A DNA stretch of 64,000 bases from Oidiodendron maius Zn (taxonomy: Eukaryota; Ascomycota; Leotiomycetes; Myxotrichaceae): positions 186,001 to 250,000 of the forward strand of contig KN832885.1 in assembly GCA_000827325.1 (NCBI GenBank), given 5' to 3'. The position numbers and the translations under genes are program-made. Positions 58,812 through 64,000 of the stretch are shown one piece after another (the stretch's first letter is position 1; the number at the start of each line of letters is the position of its first letter). Below the pieces are notes generated by a model. That model saw nothing but the letters and a program-made list of their open reading frames with translations. It was not told the origin of the DNA and ran no database searches.

Positions 58812-61012
58812 TCTCAAGACAACTGGACATGAAGGCGATGAGGCTGTCGAAGAGGTTGACAAAGGGTCTTGAGTTGTTCATATTGACTTAGAGGAGGTAA
58901 GCGGAAGATATAGAGATAACATGGCAAAGAGATTCACTCCTCACTCTTGGTAGTAATTCTGCCGGCATACCTCGTCACGTATTGGGTAAGTCGTTTGTTG
59001 CTCCTTGCTTGGTTAGGAGTTCTAGACAGCTCTTGGCTTCCATATCTGACCCTATACCTGCACAAGATAGAACCCCCAGGCAGGATTTATACAACTTATC
59101 TGAAGGCATCCAGGGTAGGTCCGGTACCGGCTCCTTGACGTATAAGTATGAGGCCTTTTTTCATTCGGAAGATGAAATGCGACATAACTGTAATTAAGAG
59201 ATTACTCAAGAGCTGCAGTGAGGACGCTTCACTTTGTTGCTGACGGTTCCGAAAAGGGCCGAGTGCCAACGGAAGCACGCCAGGGTTGTCATGTTGTATA
59301 TGTGAGACCCAGTAAGATCCGTTAAAGTCTGCTTCCGATGTAGCACATCCAGTTAATAGCTTCGGTTAAATCGACATCTAGCTGTGAATATCCGTAGTGC
59401 CACACGGTGGTGCGCCTTGTCGAAGCTAGATTATTATGTTAGCCGTCGCAAGTCGTTGATGAGCAATTGCAGTTCAATTTCCTCTGAGACGCATAGTTTG
59501 GTTATTCAGCATGTTCCAGAATCTTGTAACTATTAGTAGCGTTATGCAACACAGATGCAACAACTAAGTCTGATATGCTGATGGAGGTATGCAATTATAA
59601 GGGTCATCAGTAATCTTCTGATCGGCGCTATACATTCCGAGTTCGAGAAACCTGAGACAGTTTGTCATCGCATCCTGGCTGCTTCAATTAAATCCGGTAG
59701 CCCCACCTGGAATTTACCTGTGTTATCGCGGAAGTGACGACTATCATGCCGGGAAATCGTCCACCGCATTGATAGGCAGACAAGGAGTTGCTCAGCTAGG
59801 ATGGTCGCCGTATACGGGACTTGCTCCAATTCTATGATCTTATGTTTATGTGATCCCCAAACCTAATCTCCCACAAGATAACGCGGAAGATTTCGCGCCC
59901 ATAATGATATAATTTGGTAGTGATATATATTGTCCAAAATTAGGGGAATATACCACGCAAATTCCTTAAGCCCAGCCAAATTGGCATGCTTCTATGGTAA
60001 AGGCGTCGCGTTAAGCAGGTGATACAAGTGGAACCCTATACAATATAACTCTGAAAGAGACTTCTCAATTGATTGAAAGAAGCTGAGAGTTTAAAGAGAG
60101 CAATTATAGGAAATGTGTTGCTAATGCAATTGCCCTCTGAACCATTAAGGGATCTCGCACATCTTCTTCCATTCGTCAAGTATGTTTCAGCCATAACCAA
60201 TTAGAAAGTTCAGCAAAGTATACGAATTAACTACAAATAGATAAGATCTTTATGTTTTAGCTGGCAGAGTGATTTATGAAAGGTGTAGGATTGTGTTCCC
60301 AGGACGATTGTTTATTTGAACCGACAAAACCAAGCTCTTGCTTATGTAGATTAATGAGGCCGTGCATGTATCCAAATCTTCTTCAGTGACAGTGACCAGG
60401 CCACCATGGCTTTTGAATACGGGTGGTAACTGCAGTGAATAACTCAAGATAACTCTCATGTGAGCCCACTGGCATAGAGTGACAACACAAGATCAAACGA
60501 AGCATAGTACAACGGCACAGATATAACATGAAACTAGCTCCAAATAATTTAAAATCGACACGGAAAAGTATCAAATTCAATAGTTAAAGGGAGGCAGCCC
60601 TGATTTCGGCTCTGCCTCTCCGGAATATCTCCGGCTTTCCTCACTCGAGGGATCTGAATTAGCAGATTTGGGTCGTCGATACGAGGCTGCTTAGGGGTAC
60701 GGAATATACAATAGGTGTAGACTATTCTTATTGGGCTAGTCAACCATGCGATTGGATTGTTATAGGAATGGAGCATCTTGAAAAATCGCCAAGTTGGTGA
60801 GTTCTAGAAGCGCATGTTGCAACGCGTTAATTATCGTGTCAAATCCCGGGCCGACGATATTCCGGCGCCATTCCTTCTTGCGCTCCCACAGGCTCACAGC
60901 ACGAATATAGAGTCTGGCAAAACAACCATGGATTCTCCACGAATCTTATGAAACAAAAGTTTGCGCTAGGCCATCGAGCTCCCGAGCGAGTTGTATCCCA
61001 GATGTTGTCAAG
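58812..61012. other. Gene-poor 2.2 kb spacer
   Basis: Promoter of the NRPS-like gene on the left and of TRS120 on the right. No gene between. Only short frames with no recognisable protein. Confidence 0.5.
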
Positions 61013-64000
61013 ATGCTGGACCAGTTATCGCCTATTGCTCCTGCTAGAGTACGGGCTGTTCTCCTTCCCTTCGGCCATATAAAGCATGCCCGTTTCCTCA
61101 GCTTCGTGGAGAGGTTGCAGGCTGAATATGCTGTTAATCTGGGAGATATCAGCGCAGATGGGCGCCCGGACAGGAGTAAGAAGATCTAGATACATGCAAG
61201 CTGTCTAAATTTCTACTGACCTCAACTAGACATGTTCTCACCGCTAGCTTTCCCCCCTGGCGTTATTCTCTACGATCTCATAACACATTACCCTCCGCAC
61301 TCCCATGTGGCCCTATCGCCCTTCGAGCTTTATCGCGAACCTTTGGTAGTCATAGCAATTGCAGATGGAACTGAGCTTGATCATGCGCCCTTCGGTGGGC
61401 CCCATGGGAGCTTGGAGAATGGAGATTCTATATCTGTCGCAGAAGAGAACTTGCGGCAATTAGACCAAGATTTGGAGGACCTGAAAGAGAGGTATCCTAA
61501 GGCCCTGGTTCATCAACTGCTACTCTTCGACCATCCTGTCAAAGAGCGCACTAATCCTTTACCTGAGGGCCTTGTTGCTGTCCCGCCAATCGCAGACAGC
61601 AAAAGAACAACGATAAAGACAGTCATGTGCGACATATCGTCTCTGCTACTCGCGGAGATGGAGACTCTTGCTAGGTCAATGCAGGCGCTGACTACGATTG
61701 AATCTCCGTCCTTCACGCAGGGAAATATGGGAGGCTACGTTGGGGATTCGTGGTCTTTGGATGATGTGATGTCTCGTCGCAATTCAGTTATTGCATTGCC
61801 TGACGCTAGAACTGCTTCACCGGCTCCAGGGTCTGATGCGGCACACTTTCGGATGTCAATGCCAGCGCAATTACGATCCATGCCAACTACACCTCTGCAA
61901 TCTCAATTCCCTACGACTTTTGATCAGATAGTTGGAACTGATCCTAGACAGACACCGAGCCTCCATCCATCCCGATTTCCTGCGCATCAACCAGGGCCTG
62001 CGCACGTGCGTGATACAAGCCGTGATCGGGTTTCTGTACAAGGCTTCGGACCCGGAAGCAGTAGTGAGAGATCCCGAAATATAGGAAGAGGCCGAGTTGG
62101 TATAGTTGTCGGATCACTCTACCTGAGTGCTGGCCGATGGGGTGATGCCATACGGGATCTCGTGGAAGCGGTTTCCCTTTCAAAACTTAACCTTGATCAT
62201 TTATGGCATGCAAAGGCACTTGAATATATCATGGTAAGTATGATTATGTTGGCCTGGGCTGGAATAAATTTTGACATCCCGGCAATCTGCTACGCTGAAA
62301 AGATACCCCAGCCCCTCGATGGTATTGAGCCTCGGACTCCCACTAGTGGCCGTCAAACAACTCTTCAAAATCTTACGGCTGTGATACCAGAGCTGCTAGA
62401 CAGGATCATGGGTCTATATGCACGAGCAGCTACCAATACTGGAGAGGCACTTCCCCAATACCCTTTTGCGGAGACTGTCATTCGGTTTTCGAAGCTTTTG
62501 TCGGCCATTCATCTCGCTGGCGGAACCCTTGATAACGAATATTTACGATTCTTAGTTATGGGCACACCAGTTTCAAAGAGAGCCAATGTTCTTACCCCTA
62601 GGCTTAACATAAACCCTACGCGTACCGAGATTGCGAAGCTTGTTTTCCGTGCTTTCCCACCGCCGTATTCAGAGCAACTATCAGTCATAGACCGTACAAC
62701 CCTACTAGGGGGCATAGCATCAGTGTTGGGAACCCTGGGATATAACAGAAAAAAGGGAATGCTGATCCGCGAGCTTGTCTCTGTTCTCATACCAGGGCTT
62801 GTGCAGGCACGAATAGCAGGGGCCGCAGAAATGGGTGTGCACCCTGCCGCTGGCCTTGCTGCTCTCAGTCCTATTCCGGACAACGTGAATGGCGCAGGCG
62901 CGCTCGACTTGGGTGAAGGCGATATCGAGACCGGCGTTGATACCATTCTCGAGATGCTTGGCCGAACGTATGGTGTTGTTACATACAAGACAGATCATGA
63001 AGGAACAGATTCAACTGACGATTCAGATGAGGCTGTTATCAATAGAATCACTCAAAGTGCCGCCACAAGAGCATTTGGTGGGCAAGACTTGAAGATGAAT
63101 ATTCTTCGTTCTTGCATCAATCTTTCGGAAGCCTTGCCAGACTTCCACGGTGTCATTCGATTTACCGCAGATTTATTACGAACAGCGGGCAGCGGTATTG
63201 CTCCCGGCCCTCGGACGAAAGATGCGTCACCAAAAATGAGCCGAGAAGAGCAAGTCAAGTTATCCAACAATATTTCACGGACCCTCAGCTCAGCCAGAAA
63301 TTTGGGCGTAAAAAATTTGGCTGCCGAATACTGGGACGAATTTCTGGTCCGAGGTGTAGATCTCGAAGCTTTACCCGAAACACAGACTCCAATTCCTCAC
63401 ACTCGAAACGAATTACCTGGAGCTGCGAACATTTCCTCAGCAAAAGAAGTAAATCCCTTCATTTACAACCCTTTCCTGAAGAAACCGGATACTGCAGCTG
63501 TGAATCATTTACTTGTGGCCGGCGAAAGTGCAGTCTTCAAAGTTACTTTGCAAAACCCCTTTGAATTCGAGGTGGAAATAGAAAGTATCAAGTTAGAGTC
63601 TGATGGCGCCGATTTCGAATCCTCGACCCAGAAAACCGTCATCGGACCATACCGAACCCAAATCCTCTCCCTCTCCGGAACTCCTAAGTCGGCTGGTCCT
63701 TTAAAGCTTACGGGGTGCATTATCCGGGTTCGAGGATGCAGAGAAAGACGTTTTCCAATATTTAGAGAGCCTTGGTCTCCACAAAGCGAGGTCAAAATCA
63801 AGTCCATTGGACTGGCTACTCTGCTAAAGCCTAAGGATCGTCCCATGAGTGTCGAATCGGGACCAGCTCCCTCTATTCCGGTTATGGTGCCTCCCGAAAC
63901 TTCATCTCTTAGGCTGAATATAATTGACCGGCAGCCTGTAGTGGTTGTAAAATCAAGCACATTATCTCAGTCTGCTGTGATGATCTTGGAAGGCGAGCGA
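61013..64000 (+). CDS. TRS120: TRAPP-II subunit Trs120/HypA, 3' truncated by window
   Basis: Exon 1 (61013-61175) and exon 2 (61230 to window edge) give the first 978 residues. Family length is about 1,400-1,500, so the rest lies to the right. The junction AGGA|GTAAG...CTAG|AC rebuilds GRPDRNMFSPLAFPPG. Recognisable blocks are LSPIAPARVRAVLLPFG, FELYREPLVVIAIADG, VHQLLLFDHP, GRVGIVVGSLYLSAGRWGDA, LNLDHLWHAKALEYIM, WAGINFDIPAICY and NPFLKKP with the start of the Ig-like region. The protein is a core part of the TRAPP-II complex that activates Rab11/Ypt31 at the late Golgi. In Aspergillus the ortholog HypA controls hyphal morphology. The GTAAGT within IMVSMIM at 62,234 is not used as a donor, since the frame runs through with conserved sequence. 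Confidence 0.92.

Noticed and set aside
62224-62260. Possible intron starting GTAAGT inside TRS120
   Set aside because: The frame runs straight through with conserved Trs120 sequence (IMVSMIMLAWAGINFD).
1-64000. CRISPR arrays, rRNA or bacterial operon features
   Set aside because: None seen. The window is eukaryotic, with spliced genes throughout.

Overview
The window is from a filamentous ascomycete (Pezizomycotina). Its genes carry short introns of about 39 to 130 bp with GT(A/G)AGT-type donors, and it contains a Bni1/SepA-type formin, a Hus1 checkpoint clamp subunit, a Trs120/HypA TRAPP-II subunit and a fungal A-T-TE NRPS-like enzyme. AT-rich islands look like products of repeat-induced point mutation (RIP). 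A leotiomycete is my guess, but the sequence alone does not fix the class. Coordinates below come from hand-assembled exon models whose reading phases close. No transcript or database evidence was available.

Region 1 (1-13,700) is a decayed left end with a fragment of an ADP-ribosylglycohydrolase. It is followed by a secreted DUF1996 protein, a membrane GT2 glycosyltransferase of hyaluronan/chitin-synthase type, and two GT31-like type II membrane glycosyltransferases lying tail to tail. Together these look like a surface-glycan module. Region 2 (13,700-23,100) holds an amidase-signature enzyme with a GC-AG intron, two multi-pass membrane proteins I do not recognise, a 2.3 kb gene-poor stretch with a cluster of GATA sites, and a PH-like signalling or scaffold protein whose frame breaks at an A4/T4 run. 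Region 3 (23,100-31,400) contains a pyrimidine-rich non-coding stretch, a secreted lactonase-type beta-propeller, a gene-poor zone with one decayed gene, and HUS1.

Region 4 (31,400-39,200) is a decay island. It has two AT-rich RIP-like blocks (one with six copies of a 14-bp tandem repeat), an RNase H-like ORF of likely retroelement origin, and a small spliced gene followed by about 1.7 kb of coding-like sequence broken across several frames. Region 5 (39,200-50,050) returns to housekeeping: a RING protein with a second Cys/His cluster, a conserved single-pass membrane protein, the formin, and a DUF2264 (GH154-like) glycosidase. Region 6 (50,050-64,000) has an MFS sugar transporter with unusually small exons, an SDR-fold protein that has lost its cofactor and catalytic motifs, an A-T-TE NRPS-like synthetase convergent with it, a 2.2 kb gap, and the first 978 residues of TRS120, which runs off the right edge.

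Two neighbourhoods may encode small systems. The first is the GT2 plus twin GT31 set with its secreted DUF1996 neighbour. The second is the A-T-TE synthetase with its SDR pseudoenzyme partner, with the sugar transporter and DUF2264 hydrolase next door. I found no tRNA, rRNA or CRISPR array.
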